A stretch of 64,000 bases of DNA from DIGJ01 sp041739345 (lineage in GTDB: Bacteria; Bacillota; Clostridia; Lachnospirales; Lachnospiraceae), in contig JBGSNZ010000017.1 of NCBI GenBank assembly GCA_041739345.1, positions 39,412 through 103,411 on the forward strand. The letters run 5' to 3'. Below the pieces are notes generated by a model. It was not told where the DNA came from, did no database searches, and saw only the letters and a program-made list of their open reading frames with translations. Of this stretch, positions 26,656 through 35,974 are shown piece by piece (position 1 is the stretch's first letter; the number at the start of each line of letters is the position of its first letter). A program made the position numbers and the translations under genes.

Positions 26656-27480
26656 ATTTTGTGCCACGTTCAGAGCAGACAGCGTTTGTTTGTGCTTTTC
26701 AGATTTAAAAAATGAATCATTTTCAAAATAGTAAGTATAAAAAATATCAATCATGACTAATAACGGAAATTGTGGCGAAATCATAGTTCCGCCGTCCAAA
26801 TTCTTAGAGGTTGCGACATAAATTACTTCATCACAATATTCAATTTCCTTGATGTTTTTATTTGAAGTGATTAGTATCACTTTGGCATTTCTTTTTTTTG
26901 CCAGGCAGATACCGGTGAGAATTTCTTTTGTTTTTCCGCTTAAGGTGATAGCAATAACCAGATTATCTTCATTCATCAAAGCGGAATACATCTGTATCAT
27001 CTGTGAATCAGTAATGGCTTCCACGTATAATCCAGTCCGCATAAAACGAAGTCGAAATTCATTGGCTACAAATCCTGAGCTTCCCATGCCATAGACACAG
27101 ACCCGTTTGCATTGGTTAACCAGAATAGCAATACGTTTCATCAGGGCTTCATCAAGTAATTCAAAGCTTTCATTCAATAATTTCAAATAATTATCATGTA
27201 CTCGCATGGATAAAGAACTGATATCTTTTTCCTGCTCACTGGTAGTCAAATCTTTCTTATAAACATAGATCAATTCCCGAAACCCCTTATATCCGCATTT
27301 CATGGCAAACCGTGATAAAGTTGCTTCTGAAACATACAAAAGCTTTGACATATTTTTAGATTTGAAATCAATCAGCTTTTTATTGCTGAGGAAAAAATCT
27401 GCAACACTTTTTTCAACAGGTGTAAGTTCATCATAGATTTTAAGTATGTTCTGTTTTACTTCACCACCGGCATATTTCAT
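26641..27480 (-). CDS. RpiR/MurR-family sugar-responsive regulator
   Basis: 279 residues: an N-terminal HTH_6 domain (about 8-80, with LTPVEKSVADFFL and LYVSEATLSRFAMKCGYKGFRELI) and a SIS domain (about 105-240, with VYGMGSSGFVANEFRLRF and ITLSGKTKEIL) that binds a phosphosugar. Such regulators control MurNAc, sialate and amino-sugar operons, and a 6-phospho-amino sugar is the likely ligand here. It is divergent from the GH20 gene, with a candidate palindrome and promoter in the 256-base gap between them. It is the only regulator in the island. Confidence 0.9.
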   Translation of the reverse strand: MKYAGGEVKQNILKIYDELTPVEKSVADFFLSNKKLIDFKSKNMSKLLYVSEATLSRFAMKCGYKGFRELIYVYKKDLTTSEQEKDISSLSMRVHDNYLKLLNESFELLDEALMKRIAILVNQCKRVCVYGMGSSGFVANEFRLRFMRTGLYVEAITDSQMIQMYSALMNEDNLVIAITLSGKTKEILTGICLAKKRNAKVILITSNKNIKEIEYCDEVIYVATSKNLDGGTMISPQFPLLVMIDIFYTYYFENDSFFKSEKHKQTLSALNVAQNEKKG

Positions 27481-27593
27481 TATAAGTAACCATCCTTTTG
27501 TGCGAAATTTTGTCTTTATTTCTTTATCATTATATCTGAATAACTTAAAATCGACAACCTGCTTGTAGTAGTTATTCCAACTATTTTATAAAA

Positions 27594-27607
27594 TGAATGT
27601 ACTTTCA
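27594..27607 (+). promoter_or_regulatory. Candidate RpiR-family operator in the divergent gap
   Basis: TGAATGTACTTTCA is a near-perfect dyad (TGAA-N-GTAC-N-TTCA) between rpiR and the GH20 gene, about 55 bases upstream of the GH20 -35. A related sequence is at 22975. Confidence 0.4.
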
Positions 27608-27662
27608 TAAAATTGCTTTTAAGAACAAAATGAGTAACTAATTTCTGTATGCCCCGAATGTA

Positions 27663-27691
27663 TTGAATTATAAATTTGTCATTGCTATAAT
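27663..27691 (+). promoter_or_regulatory. Main promoter of the island operon
   Basis: TTGAAT (27663-27668), 17-base spacer, TATAAT (27686-27691), 45 bases before ATG 27737. No terminator-like stop is seen between the next genes until after 44318, so it could drive fifteen genes. Confidence 0.7.
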
Positions 27692-27736
27692 GTTGGCATC
27701 AGATGAGAGCAATATGCGGAAAGGATTTGAAAATAG

Positions 27737-29584
27737 ATGATATTAAATTGCAGCCTATGTAGTGATGATATAAAACAGATTCTGAGTGAAGAAAAGGATA
27801 TGTTAGATATCCGATTTGACAGTAAGGGACTTTGCTTGACTACTGTATACATTGAAGATAAAGGATTTTATATATTAAAGAGAGCTTCTGATATTACCGT
27901 TAAGTACCACACGAAAACAGATTTTTGCAGAGCCTTATTGACAATTTGCAGCAGAGAAGGCGAAGAAAGTTGGATATATAGTGAAAAATCCTCCTTTGAC
28001 GAATTTGGAATTATGCTGGACTTTTCGAGAAATGCTGTAATGCAGGTTCAAACGGTTAAGAAATTTATCAGGACAGTCGCTCCTATGGGCTATAATTACA
28101 TAGGGTTATATATGGAGGATACAATAAAAGTACCAGAGGAACCGTATTTTGGATATATGCGTGGTTCGATGACAGCGGAGCAGCTAAAGGAAATTGATGA
28201 CTATGCCTCAATCTTTGGTATGGAAATAAGGGCTTACATACAAACACTGGCACATTTCAATCAGATCACAAGATATGAAGAATATCAAGAAATTATAGAT
28301 ACAAATGACATACTTCTTGCAGGAGAGGAAAGGACCTATCAGCTGGTAGAGAATCTGATTAAAGCGGTATCGGAAAATATCAGCAGTCGTAAGATAAATA
28401 TTGGTATGGATGAAGCTCACTTGATAGGACTTGGTAAATATCTGGACAAACATGGGTACAGCAATCGATTTAAGATCATGGAGGATCATTTGAGCCGGGT
28501 TCTTAATATTTGCAGAAAATATGGATTACAGGTGCAGATGTGGAGTGATATGTTTTTCCGACTGGCTTATGGCGGAGAATACTATATTACGGATGAAAAG
28601 GAAGCGGTTCTTCCCAATATTCCATCGGATGTGGAGCTCGTTTACTGGGATTACTATCATTTTGAAAAAGAACATTATGACAAAATGCTTAAGAAGCATT
28701 TTAAGCTAACAGATCAGGTTGGTTTTGCAGGAGGTGCCTGGAAATGGATGGGTATTACACCGCATAATACATATAGTATGACGATAGGAAAAGTTGCATT
28801 AGCGGCCTGTAAAGAAAATAACGTGAAATCTGTTGTAATTACTGCTTGGGCAGATAATGGTGCAGAAGCAAGCAGCTTCTCCATTCTTCCTGCCTTGTAT
28901 GCCGATGCTGAGTACAATTATTCGGAAGATTTCGATAAATCAAAATTTTACTATCTTACAGGGATGGCGTTTGACGATTTTATGCAGATAGATTTACCTA
29001 GCCATTTTACAAAGGATATTGACAAACATAGTAATGCAAGTAAGTTCCTGTTATATGATGATGCATTTCTATCCATCTTTGATTCTGCAGTTTTTGATGG
29101 AATATCTGATTATTATATGGATACTGCAGCAAGGCTTAAGAGATGCTGTGATAATAAAAACTTTGGATATCTGTTTGATACCCAGCTCAAGTTATGCGAA
29201 GTATTACAATATAAAGCAGATTTAGGCAGAAGAATCAAAACCTACTATGACCAAAAAGACATGAAGCAACTGTCAAGAATTGTAGAGATAGAGATTCCGT
29301 TAATCCTTGAAAAATTGCAAGATTTCTATCAGGCCTTTGAAATACAATGGGGAAAAGAAAATAAGCCCTTTGGCTTTGAGGTTCAGTGTATCCGGATAGG
29401 CGGGCTTGAAAAGCGTCTAACTTATATAAAAAATCAATTAAAAGCCTATGGCAGCGGAGTAGTAGATAGGATTGAGGAGCTTGAAGTAACAAGAAGAGAA
29501 TTTCATTATTATAACGAAGAGGATAATAACAATTTGAACTGGAATTTATGGCACGACATTGTTTCACCTGCGGATATGGGCTAA
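27737..29584 (+). CDS. GH20 beta-N-acetylhexosaminidase-like enzyme
   Basis: 615-residue intracellular glycoside hydrolase of family GH20, the type that removes terminal beta-GlcNAc or beta-GalNAc by substrate-assisted catalysis. The catalytic Asp-Glu pair is D225-E226 in NIGMDEAHLIGLG, and the barrel also shows GIMLDFSRNA, GYNYIGLYMEDT, QMWSDMFFR and a Trp-rich segment GGAWKWMG. A C-terminal helical region of about 170 residues follows. Layout and motif resemble the GH20C group of Gram-positive bacteria. With no signal peptide, it should cleave oligosaccharides imported by the ABC system encoded next. First gene of the main operon. Confidence 0.9.
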   Translation: MILNCSLCSDDIKQILSEEKDMLDIRFDSKGLCLTTVYIEDKGFYILKRASDITVKYHTKTDFCRALLTICSREGEESWIYSEKSSFDEFGIMLDFSRNAVMQVQTVKKFIRTVAPMGYNYIGLYMEDTIKVPEEPYFGYMRGSMTAEQLKEIDDYASIFGMEIRAYIQTLAHFNQITRYEEYQEIIDTNDILLAGEERTYQLVENLIKAVSENISSRKINIGMDEAHLIGLGKYLDKHGYSNRFKIMEDHLSRVLNICRKYGLQVQMWSDMFFRLAYGGEYYITDEKEAVLPNIPSDVELVYWDYYHFEKEHYDKMLKKHFKLTDQVGFAGGAWKWMGITPHNTYSMTIGKVALAACKENNVKSVVITAWADNGAEASSFSILPALYADAEYNYSEDFDKSKFYYLTGMAFDDFMQIDLPSHFTKDIDKHSNASKFLLYDDAFLSIFDSAVFDGISDYYMDTAARLKRCCDNKNFGYLFDTQLKLCEVLQYKADLGRRIKTYYDQKDMKQLSRIVEIEIPLILEKLQDFYQAFEIQWGKENKPFGFEVQCIRIGGLEKRLTYIKNQLKAYGSGVVDRIEELEVTRREFHYYNEEDNNNLNWNLWHDIVSPADMG

Positions 29585-29646
29585 AGGATAACAGTGCAGA
29601 AAGTCTGCTTGTTATATATTATTTATTTTAAAAGGAGGAAGGAATT

Positions 29647-30939
29647 TTGAAAAAGTTTATTAGTTTATGTCTGGTATTTATGCTGACAATCAGTATGTTT
29701 AGCGGTTGTGGAAAATCAGACAAAAGTGCATCAAATGACTCATCAACAGGAGAAACTGCAGAAACAACAGATGGGGCTGAACCGGTTACAATTGAATTTT
29801 GGACAATTTCACTGCAACCAACATTTACAGATTTCTTTAACGGTTTAATTGAGGAGTATGAAGCTGCAAATCCTAATGTAACTATTAATTGGACTGATTT
29901 GCCTTATGATTCCATTCAGCAAAAACTGGTTACTGCAGCAGCAGGTGGAACAGCACCTGATGTAGTAAATTTAAACACACAGATGGCATTAACACTTGCA
30001 GGAAAAGGTGCATTGGTTGATTTGGAAGCAGCAGCAACCGATGAACAAAAGAGTATCTATGTAGAAAGTTTATATGATTCCGCAAAAATTGGTGATTCTG
30101 TATATGCTTTTCCATGGTATGCATCACCAAGTATTATGTTTTACAATAAAGAACTATTTGAAGAGGCAGGTATCACAGAGGTTCCTACCAACTATTTGGA
30201 AGCATTTGAAATGGCAAAGAGCATGAAAGACAAAACAGATGCATATCTATACAACCCTCCAGAATTCTTTGATTTATTATTTCAACAGGGTATTTCTATC
30301 TTAAATAGTGATAACACAGCTGCTGCATTTAATAATTCGGACACAGCAAGCCTGTTAGAATCCTTTAAAACAATGACAGATTCAGGTTACCTACCTAAGA
30401 CAAACTGGGGTAAGTGGGACAATGAACTAAAATTATTTGAGACAGGCAAGTTAGCTATTATCAGCTCATCAGGATCTACCTTATCAAGAATCAAGGATGA
30501 AGCACCAGATGTATATGACAACATTGGCATCGCTGAACCACTGAAGGGTGATTCTGGATTATGCGAAAATCCGCTGATGAATCTAGTCGTTCCTACTGCA
30601 AGCAAGAATCAGGAAGATGCAATCAAATTTGCTGCTTATATAACAAATGATGCAAATCAATTAGCTTTCTGTAAGCAGGTTGCTATTTTCCCTTCTACAA
30701 AAGTTGCCAGCGAAGACAGCTATTTCACTTCTGATACTACTACATTAGAGGGTATTGCAAGAAGCATGTCTGTGGAAGTAAGTAAGTCCTCCAAGGATTT
30801 CTCTTTAGGAGTTGAAGGTCAAGGAGATATCCAGACACAAGTTAATAAGGTGTATGAAGCTGTCATTCCTAGCGGTGGTGATATTCAGGCTGCTTTGGAT
30901 AAGCAGGAAAAGGCTGTTAATAGTCTTTTAAATCAGTAG
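29647..30939 (+). CDS. ABC sugar-binding lipoprotein
   Basis: 430-residue extracytoplasmic solute-binding protein of the type 1 (MalE/UgpB-like) sugar family. A lipoprotein signal ends in MFSGC (Cys21), followed by a Ser/Thr linker and EPVTIEFWTISL. The ligand-binding fold is supported by AFPWYASPSIMFYNKELFEEAGI. TTG at 29647 is used as start behind the very strong AAAGGAGGAAGGAA. It is followed by two permease genes, and it probably delivers a di- or oligosaccharide containing N-acetylhexosamine. Confidence 0.92.
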   Translation: MKKFISLCLVFMLTISMFSGCGKSDKSASNDSSTGETAETTDGAEPVTIEFWTISLQPTFTDFFNGLIEEYEAANPNVTINWTDLPYDSIQQKLVTAAAGGTAPDVVNLNTQMALTLAGKGALVDLEAAATDEQKSIYVESLYDSAKIGDSVYAFPWYASPSIMFYNKELFEEAGITEVPTNYLEAFEMAKSMKDKTDAYLYNPPEFFDLLFQQGISILNSDNTAAAFNNSDTASLLESFKTMTDSGYLPKTNWGKWDNELKLFETGKLAIISSSGSTLSRIKDEAPDVYDNIGIAEPLKGDSGLCENPLMNLVVPTASKNQEDAIKFAAYITNDANQLAFCKQVAIFPSTKVASEDSYFTSDTTTLEGIARSMSVEVSKSSKDFSLGVEGQGDIQTQVNKVYEAVIPSGGDIQAALDKQEKAVNSLLNQ

Positions 30940-30995
30940 TTTTTCAAAAGGATGTCCCTTATTGTTAGGGGCATCCTATAAAAAAGGAGGTATTT

Positions 30996-31880
30996 ATGAA
31001 AATAAAGACCAGGCAAACAATAAAAGCATATTTATTTATGGCACCGGCTCTTATTATGTTAATTATCTGGGTATTCATTCCGATTATCGGAAGTTTACCA
31101 TTAATGTTTTATGATTATTCTGTATTGGGTGAAACCAAATTTATTGGGATAGATAATTTTAAACGTGCATTCAGTGATCCTGAATTTTTTACCTCTATTA
31201 TCAACTCTATCGTGTTTGTAGCAGTAGTACCGGTAATACAGATATTGTCAATTTTGCTGGCACTGCTTGTAAATAAGAAATTAAAGGGAATTTCAGTATT
31301 TCGTACATTGATATATATTCCGGTAATCACTTCGATGGTTGCTGTGTCAATTATATGGAGTTTTTTATTTGATCCAAGCGGTATAATTAATACAATTTTA
31401 CAAAATGCAGGAATTACTCATGAACCAATAGAATTTTTAGGCAATGGAAATACAGCAATGATATCCATTATGTTTATCACAATATGGCAGGGTCTTGGAT
31501 ATTATATGATGCTTTATCTGGCAGGTCTTCAATCAATTCCAAAGGAATTGGAAGAAGCAGCAATCGTGGATGGTGCAAGTCGATTTATAACATTAATTAA
31601 AGTAAAAATGCCCTTGTTAAAGCCTTATATCTGGTTCTGCTCACTTAATTCCGTAATTTCAGCGGTTGGTGTTTTTGATATTGTCTTTGTAATGACCCAG
31701 GGCGGACCAAACAATGCGACGTTGGTTATCAATTATTATTCCTATACAAAAGCTTTTACTGATTTTCAATTTGGATATTCAGCAGCGATTGGTGCAGTGC
31801 AGGCCGTTATTACTTCAGTTCTAAGTATTATCATTTTTGTCTATGGTAAAAAAGGAGGAGGTATGACCTACAGTGAGTAA
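30996..31880 (+). CDS. ABC sugar permease 1 (MalF-type)
   Basis: 294-residue inner-membrane permease with six predicted helices. Its EAA loop reads ELEEAAIVDGASRFITLIKVKMPLLKP, the docking site for the ATPase. LFMAPALIMLIIWVFIPI forms the first helix, as in CUT1 permeases. The start follows AAAAAGGAGG. It overlaps the next permease by 8 bases. Confidence 0.92.
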   Translation: MKIKTRQTIKAYLFMAPALIMLIIWVFIPIIGSLPLMFYDYSVLGETKFIGIDNFKRAFSDPEFFTSIINSIVFVAVVPVIQILSILLALLVNKKLKGISVFRTLIYIPVITSMVAVSIIWSFLFDPSGIINTILQNAGITHEPIEFLGNGNTAMISIMFITIWQGLGYYMMLYLAGLQSIPKELEEAAIVDGASRFITLIKVKMPLLKPYIWFCSLNSVISAVGVFDIVFVMTQGGPNNATLVINYYSYTKAFTDFQFGYSAAIGAVQAVITSVLSIIIFVYGKKGGGMTYSE

Positions 31881-32700
31881 GATAAAAAGAAAAAAAATTA
31901 TAAATTCATTATTAACGTATATTGGGTTGATTTTAATTTCAGTGATATGCGCAGGTCCATTCCTGTGGATGCTATCTACCTCTTTTAAATCGGGACAGAA
32001 TATTTATGATCTAAATCTTTTTACAGCGCATCCGACAATAATCAACTATACCGGGGTTTTCGAATTCCTGTCTGTACCGAAGTTTATCGGGAATACATTA
32101 GTCATTACGATAAGTTCGATTGTGATTGATGTTATATTATCTGCTTTATGTGCTTATCCTTTAGCTTGTATGGAGTTTAAGGGAAAGAAGTTCATTATGG
32201 GAGCACTGATTTCCTCCATGATTATACCGGCAGCGGCAGGAATGATTATTAACTATCTGGTTATTTGTAAAATGCATCTGCTGGATTCGTTGGTAGGTGT
32301 AATCCTGCCTGGTTCAGTCAAGGTTTTCAGTATTATTTTACTTCGGCAATCATATCTTGGAATTCCTAAGGAAATGATAGAAGCTGCGAGAATTGACGGT
32401 GCATCCGAAACCAAAATATGGTGGAAGATTATGATGCCCGGGATTATGCCTTCCATCAGTACCATTGTAATATTTGACTTTATCAGCAGATGGAATGAGT
32501 TTCTGTGGCCTGTTATTGTATTGCAGGATCCGAATAAATATCCACTGGCAACAGCACTGCAGTATCTTAACGGCACATTTAACTACAAATTCGGATATAT
32601 TGCTGCTGGTACAGTGATATCTATTGTACCGATCATTATTGTATTTCTGTTATGTCAGAAAAATTATATCGAGGCGATTAGCGGTGCTGTAAAAGGTTAA
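31873..32700 (+). CDS. ABC sugar permease 2 (MalG-type)
   Basis: 275-residue partner permease with six helices and the EAA loop EMIEAARIDGASETKIWWKIMMPGIMP. GPFLWMLSTSFK near the N-terminus is typical of MalG-like CUT1 subunits. A GTG start at 31873 lies within the end of the previous gene, behind GGAGGAGG. No ATPase gene occurs in the cluster, so a shared MsmK/MalK-like ATPase from elsewhere is needed. Confidence 0.92.
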   Translation: MSKIKRKKIINSLLTYIGLILISVICAGPFLWMLSTSFKSGQNIYDLNLFTAHPTIINYTGVFEFLSVPKFIGNTLVITISSIVIDVILSALCAYPLACMEFKGKKFIMGALISSMIIPAAAGMIINYLVICKMHLLDSLVGVILPGSVKVFSIILLRQSYLGIPKEMIEAARIDGASETKIWWKIMMPGIMPSISTIVIFDFISRWNEFLWPVIVLQDPNKYPLATALQYLNGTFNYKFGYIAAGTVISIVPIIIVFLLCQKNYIEAISGAVKG

Positions 32701-32740
32701 CACCAATACGAAGTATTATGTGAGGATTAGGGTAAAAGGT

Positions 32741-34249
32741 ATGAAAAAGAAAATAGTTTTGCTTCCATTAGATGAGAGACCTTGTAATTATATTTTCCCG
32801 TATCGCTTGTTTGCACATGAAGGCATTGATATTGTTAGACCAAAATATTTGGGAAATAAAAAAGAGCCGGCTGATGTAAATATAGTAGCTGAGTTTCTAA
32901 AACAGGAATGTAGCGATGCGGATGGTTTGGTTCTATCCATTGATATGATGATATATGGCGGTTTAGTACCTTCAAGAATTCATTACACAACCATTGAACG
33001 ACTGAAAGAATTAGCTGCTCTGGTGAAAGAATTAAAAGAAGATAACCCCAAGCTTCTGATTTATGCATTTCAGGTAATCATGCGTTGCCCAGATTATTCC
33101 AGTAATGATGAAGAACCGGATTATTATGAAGATTACGGAAAGATGATACATAGGGCAGGAGAAGTAATCCATAAAAGTCGTCTCGGAATTTGTGACGGTG
33201 AAGAGTTGGAAAATATCCTAAGTCAGATTGACTGTGAAAAGCTAAAGGATTACGTTTCGAGAAGAGAATGTAACAGAGCATTAAATTATTTAATGATAGA
33301 CTATGTAAAACAGGGTTGGATTGATGCCCTTGTGATACCGCAGGATGATTCGGCTGCGTACGGTTATGCAGCAATTGATCAGGAAGCCGTTCGTATTAAG
33401 ATTGCAGAAGAGGGGCTGGCGGATAAAATTTTGATGTATCCTGGAGCAGACGAGGTAGGTTTGACGCTGGTCTCAAGAATGATAAACAAAATTAACGGGA
33501 GAAAACCCAAAGTATATGTTAAGTATGCAAGTGAAGCTTCAAAAACAATTATACCGATTTATGAAGGAAATTCACTGGAAACAACAATTAAGTATCAAAT
33601 TCTTTCGGCAGGATGTCAGTTGACAGAATCCTATGAATATTCGGATATCATTCTCGCAGTAACAGCGCCTTCCGACAAAATCGTGGAATCTGTAGAACAG
33701 CCATGTTTATCAAAAGGGTACTGTGTAGAAAGAAATATTTCGGAAATGATCGATTTTCTGGAAGAAAGAGTAACGGAAGGTAAAATAATTACTATTGCGG
33801 ACAATGCATATGCAAATGGCGGAGAGCTGCAATTAATACAACTTTTAAATCAAAACCAACTGCTTGATAAGGTTGCAGGCTATGCTGGATGGAATACCTC
33901 AGCAAATACGATTGGAACATCTATTGCAGAAGGGGTTGATTGCTATCATTACGGAAATACGGCAGGGCACATGGATTTTTTGATTGAAAGATATATCGAA
34001 GATGCGGGCTATTGCTCTGTTGTGAGAAAAAGTATATCGAACGATTTATATAAGTATGGAATGAATTACTTTGATATTAAAGAAAAAGATGGGGCAATCA
34101 GTGTAAGAGTAAAGGAAGAACTGCAGTTATATATGGAAGTCTACTTATCTTCAATTGTTTCGGATATTTCATTAGATCAAGTATGCATGCCTTGGAGTAG
34201 AATGTTCGAAGTAGGAATAGAAGCTTTCTTTCATAAATCGAAAGGCTAG
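32741..34249 (+). CDS. DUF4127 family protein, copy 2
   Basis: 502-residue cytosolic paralogue of the protein at 24001-25506, alike over the full length: LLPLDERPCNY, SIDMMIYGGLVPSR, QVIMRCPDYSSNDEEPDYY, IPQDDSAAYGYAAIDQ, YPGADEVGLTLVSR, YVKYASEASKTIIPIYEG, ITIADNAYANGGELQ, YAGWNTSANTIGT and the final MPWSRMFEV. ATG 32741 is preferred to 32720 because it aligns with copy 1 and follows GAGGATTAGGG. Both copies keep all the acidic and aromatic motif residues, so both are probably active, perhaps on different sugars. The function is unknown to me. Confidence 0.87.
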   Translation: MKKKIVLLPLDERPCNYIFPYRLFAHEGIDIVRPKYLGNKKEPADVNIVAEFLKQECSDADGLVLSIDMMIYGGLVPSRIHYTTIERLKELAALVKELKEDNPKLLIYAFQVIMRCPDYSSNDEEPDYYEDYGKMIHRAGEVIHKSRLGICDGEELENILSQIDCEKLKDYVSRRECNRALNYLMIDYVKQGWIDALVIPQDDSAAYGYAAIDQEAVRIKIAEEGLADKILMYPGADEVGLTLVSRMINKINGRKPKVYVKYASEASKTIIPIYEGNSLETTIKYQILSAGCQLTESYEYSDIILAVTAPSDKIVESVEQPCLSKGYCVERNISEMIDFLEERVTEGKIITIADNAYANGGELQLIQLLNQNQLLDKVAGYAGWNTSANTIGTSIAEGVDCYHYGNTAGHMDFLIERYIEDAGYCSVVRKSISNDLYKYGMNYFDIKEKDGAISVRVKEELQLYMEVYLSSIVSDISLDQVCMPWSRMFEVGIEAFFHKSKG

Positions 34250-34263
34250 AAAAGAGGGTTATT

Positions 34264-35259
34264 TTGAGAAATGTGGAAGGGTTCACAGAAGATGGCAACT
34301 GGTATAAAGGGAACCTACATAGTCATACGACTAATTCAGACGGAAACTTTACTCCCAAGGAAGCAGTCAAAGAATATAAGAAGCGAGGATACTCTTTTTT
34401 ATGTATGAGTGATCATAATTTATATTCCGACTACAGGGAAAAATTAGGGAAAAAAGATTTTCTGATTCTTCCGGGAGTAGAAGCTGCAGCCGTTCTGTTT
34501 GATAATGATGGCAGATGCATCAAAGTACATCACATGAATGGAATCTTAGGTACTACCGAAATGCAGAAAAAAGCACCAAAACAATATAAGCATATGGATA
34601 AGGTAGAACCGTTTGTTTATTATGGAAACTGGGATGGGGCAAAAACTGCCTGCGATATGATAGAAGAACTGCACAGCAGAGGATGCTTTATTACTTATAA
34701 TCATCCGATATGGTCCAGAGTGGAAATTGAGGACTTTATATCGGCAGATGAATTTGAAATACTTGAAATATTTAATTATAATACGCAAAACGAAAGCGAA
34801 ACTGGCTATGATACAACGTATTGGGATGTTATGCTTCGAAAGGGACGACATGTTCTAGCCGATGCTTCCGATGATAATCATAATGAAGGGATCTTTGATG
34901 ATGCATTTGGCGGTTATATTGTTGTAAAAGCAAGAGAACTAACGCATGATGATATCGTAGAAGCAATTTTATCTGGCAATTACTATTCCTCCTCTGGTCC
35001 TGCGATTTACAGATGGGGAATAAAAGATCAAAAAGCATATATAACATGCAGTGAAGCAGAAAGAATCAGTTTTATTGCGGATGGTTTTGTGGGAGCAGGA
35101 ACCACATTTGTAGCAGCAAATGAGATGTTGAAGAAAGCAACCTTTTCTCTTACGGGAAAGGAAACCTATATCAGAGCAGAATGCAGAGATTTATATGGAA
35201 AAAAAGCGTGGACAAACCCAATCTATATAAATACCAGGAAAGGTGACGATAATGAGTAG
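34264..35259 (+). CDS. PHP-domain (CehA/McbA-like) phosphoesterase
   Basis: 331-residue cytosolic protein whose N-terminal PHP metal site shows GNLHSHTTNSDG, then CMSDHNLYSD, LPGVEA and YNHPIWSR. The pattern is that of the CehA/McbA-like branch. A C-terminal beta domain (about 240-331) follows. TTG 34264 is the start behind AAGAGGG, and the stop overlaps the nanE start by 8 bases. PHP enzymes hydrolyse phosphodiesters or phosphomonoesters, and sometimes esters, so a phosphorylated or phosphodiester-linked substrate is possible. Confidence 0.82.
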   Translation: MRNVEGFTEDGNWYKGNLHSHTTNSDGNFTPKEAVKEYKKRGYSFLCMSDHNLYSDYREKLGKKDFLILPGVEAAAVLFDNDGRCIKVHHMNGILGTTEMQKKAPKQYKHMDKVEPFVYYGNWDGAKTACDMIEELHSRGCFITYNHPIWSRVEIEDFISADEFEILEIFNYNTQNESETGYDTTYWDVMLRKGRHVLADASDDNHNEGIFDDAFGGYIVVKARELTHDDIVEAILSGNYYSSSGPAIYRWGIKDQKAYITCSEAERISFIADGFVGAGTTFVAANEMLKKATFSLTGKETYIRAECRDLYGKKAWTNPIYINTRKGDDNE

Positions 35260-35941
35260 AAATGAACAAGTACTGGCAAGTATTAAAGGTGGCCTGATTG
35301 TATCCTGTCAGGCACTTGAGAGTGAACCGTTACATAGCTCGTATATTATGTCAAGAATGGCTTATGCTGCCAAAGAGGGCGGTGCCGTAGGAATTCGTGC
35401 AAATACACCGGAGGACATTATTGAAATAAAAAAGGTAGTAGATCTGCCGATAATTGCTTTATATAAACAGAATTATTCGGACTCTTCCATTTACATAACA
35501 CCTACAGAAAAAGCGGTGGATCTGTTGATGGAGGTGAAACCTGAAATCATAGCTTTGGATGCAACAAACAGGCTTCGTCCCGGACAAGTTAACCTGGATG
35601 ATTTTTTTTGGCAAATAAGAAAAAAGTATCCACAACAATTATTTATGGCTGACTGTGCTACTTATGAAGAAGGAATTCATGCGCAGGAAATTGGCTTTGA
35701 TATAATTGGAACAACGCTAAGCGGGTATACGGAAAATACGATGGAAGTCAGCTTGCCAAATCATACTATGATCAAACGATTGGCAGATACGCTTGCAATA
35801 CCGTTAATTGCGGAAGGCGGTATTTGGGAGATTGCTGATCTGAAGAAGATAATGAAGGAAAACGTACATGCGGTGGTTATCGGATCGGCAATTACCAGAC
35901 CGCGGGAGATTACCCAAAGGTATGTGAAAGCAATTTCATAA
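35252..35941 (+). CDS. nanE: N-acetylmannosamine-6-phosphate 2-epimerase
   Basis: 229-residue TIM-barrel enzyme converting ManNAc-6-P to GlcNAc-6-P. Visible are KGGLIVSCQAL near the N-terminus, GIRANTPEDI, ALYKQNY with the catalytic-site Lys, IALDATNRLRP, DCATYEEG and the phosphate-binding IAEGGIW and GSAITRP. ATG 35252 has AGGAAAGG upstream and is preferred to GTG 35243. It stands directly before nagB and nagA. No sialic acid lyase (nanA) is present. Confidence 0.93.
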   Translation: MSRNEQVLASIKGGLIVSCQALESEPLHSSYIMSRMAYAAKEGGAVGIRANTPEDIIEIKKVVDLPIIALYKQNYSDSSIYITPTEKAVDLLMEVKPEIIALDATNRLRPGQVNLDDFFWQIRKKYPQQLFMADCATYEEGIHAQEIGFDIIGTTLSGYTENTMEVSLPNHTMIKRLADTLAIPLIAEGGIWEIADLKKIMKENVHAVVIGSAITRPREITQRYVKAIS

Positions 35942-35974
35942 AAGACGAATTTGACAATAAACAGGGGCGACATT

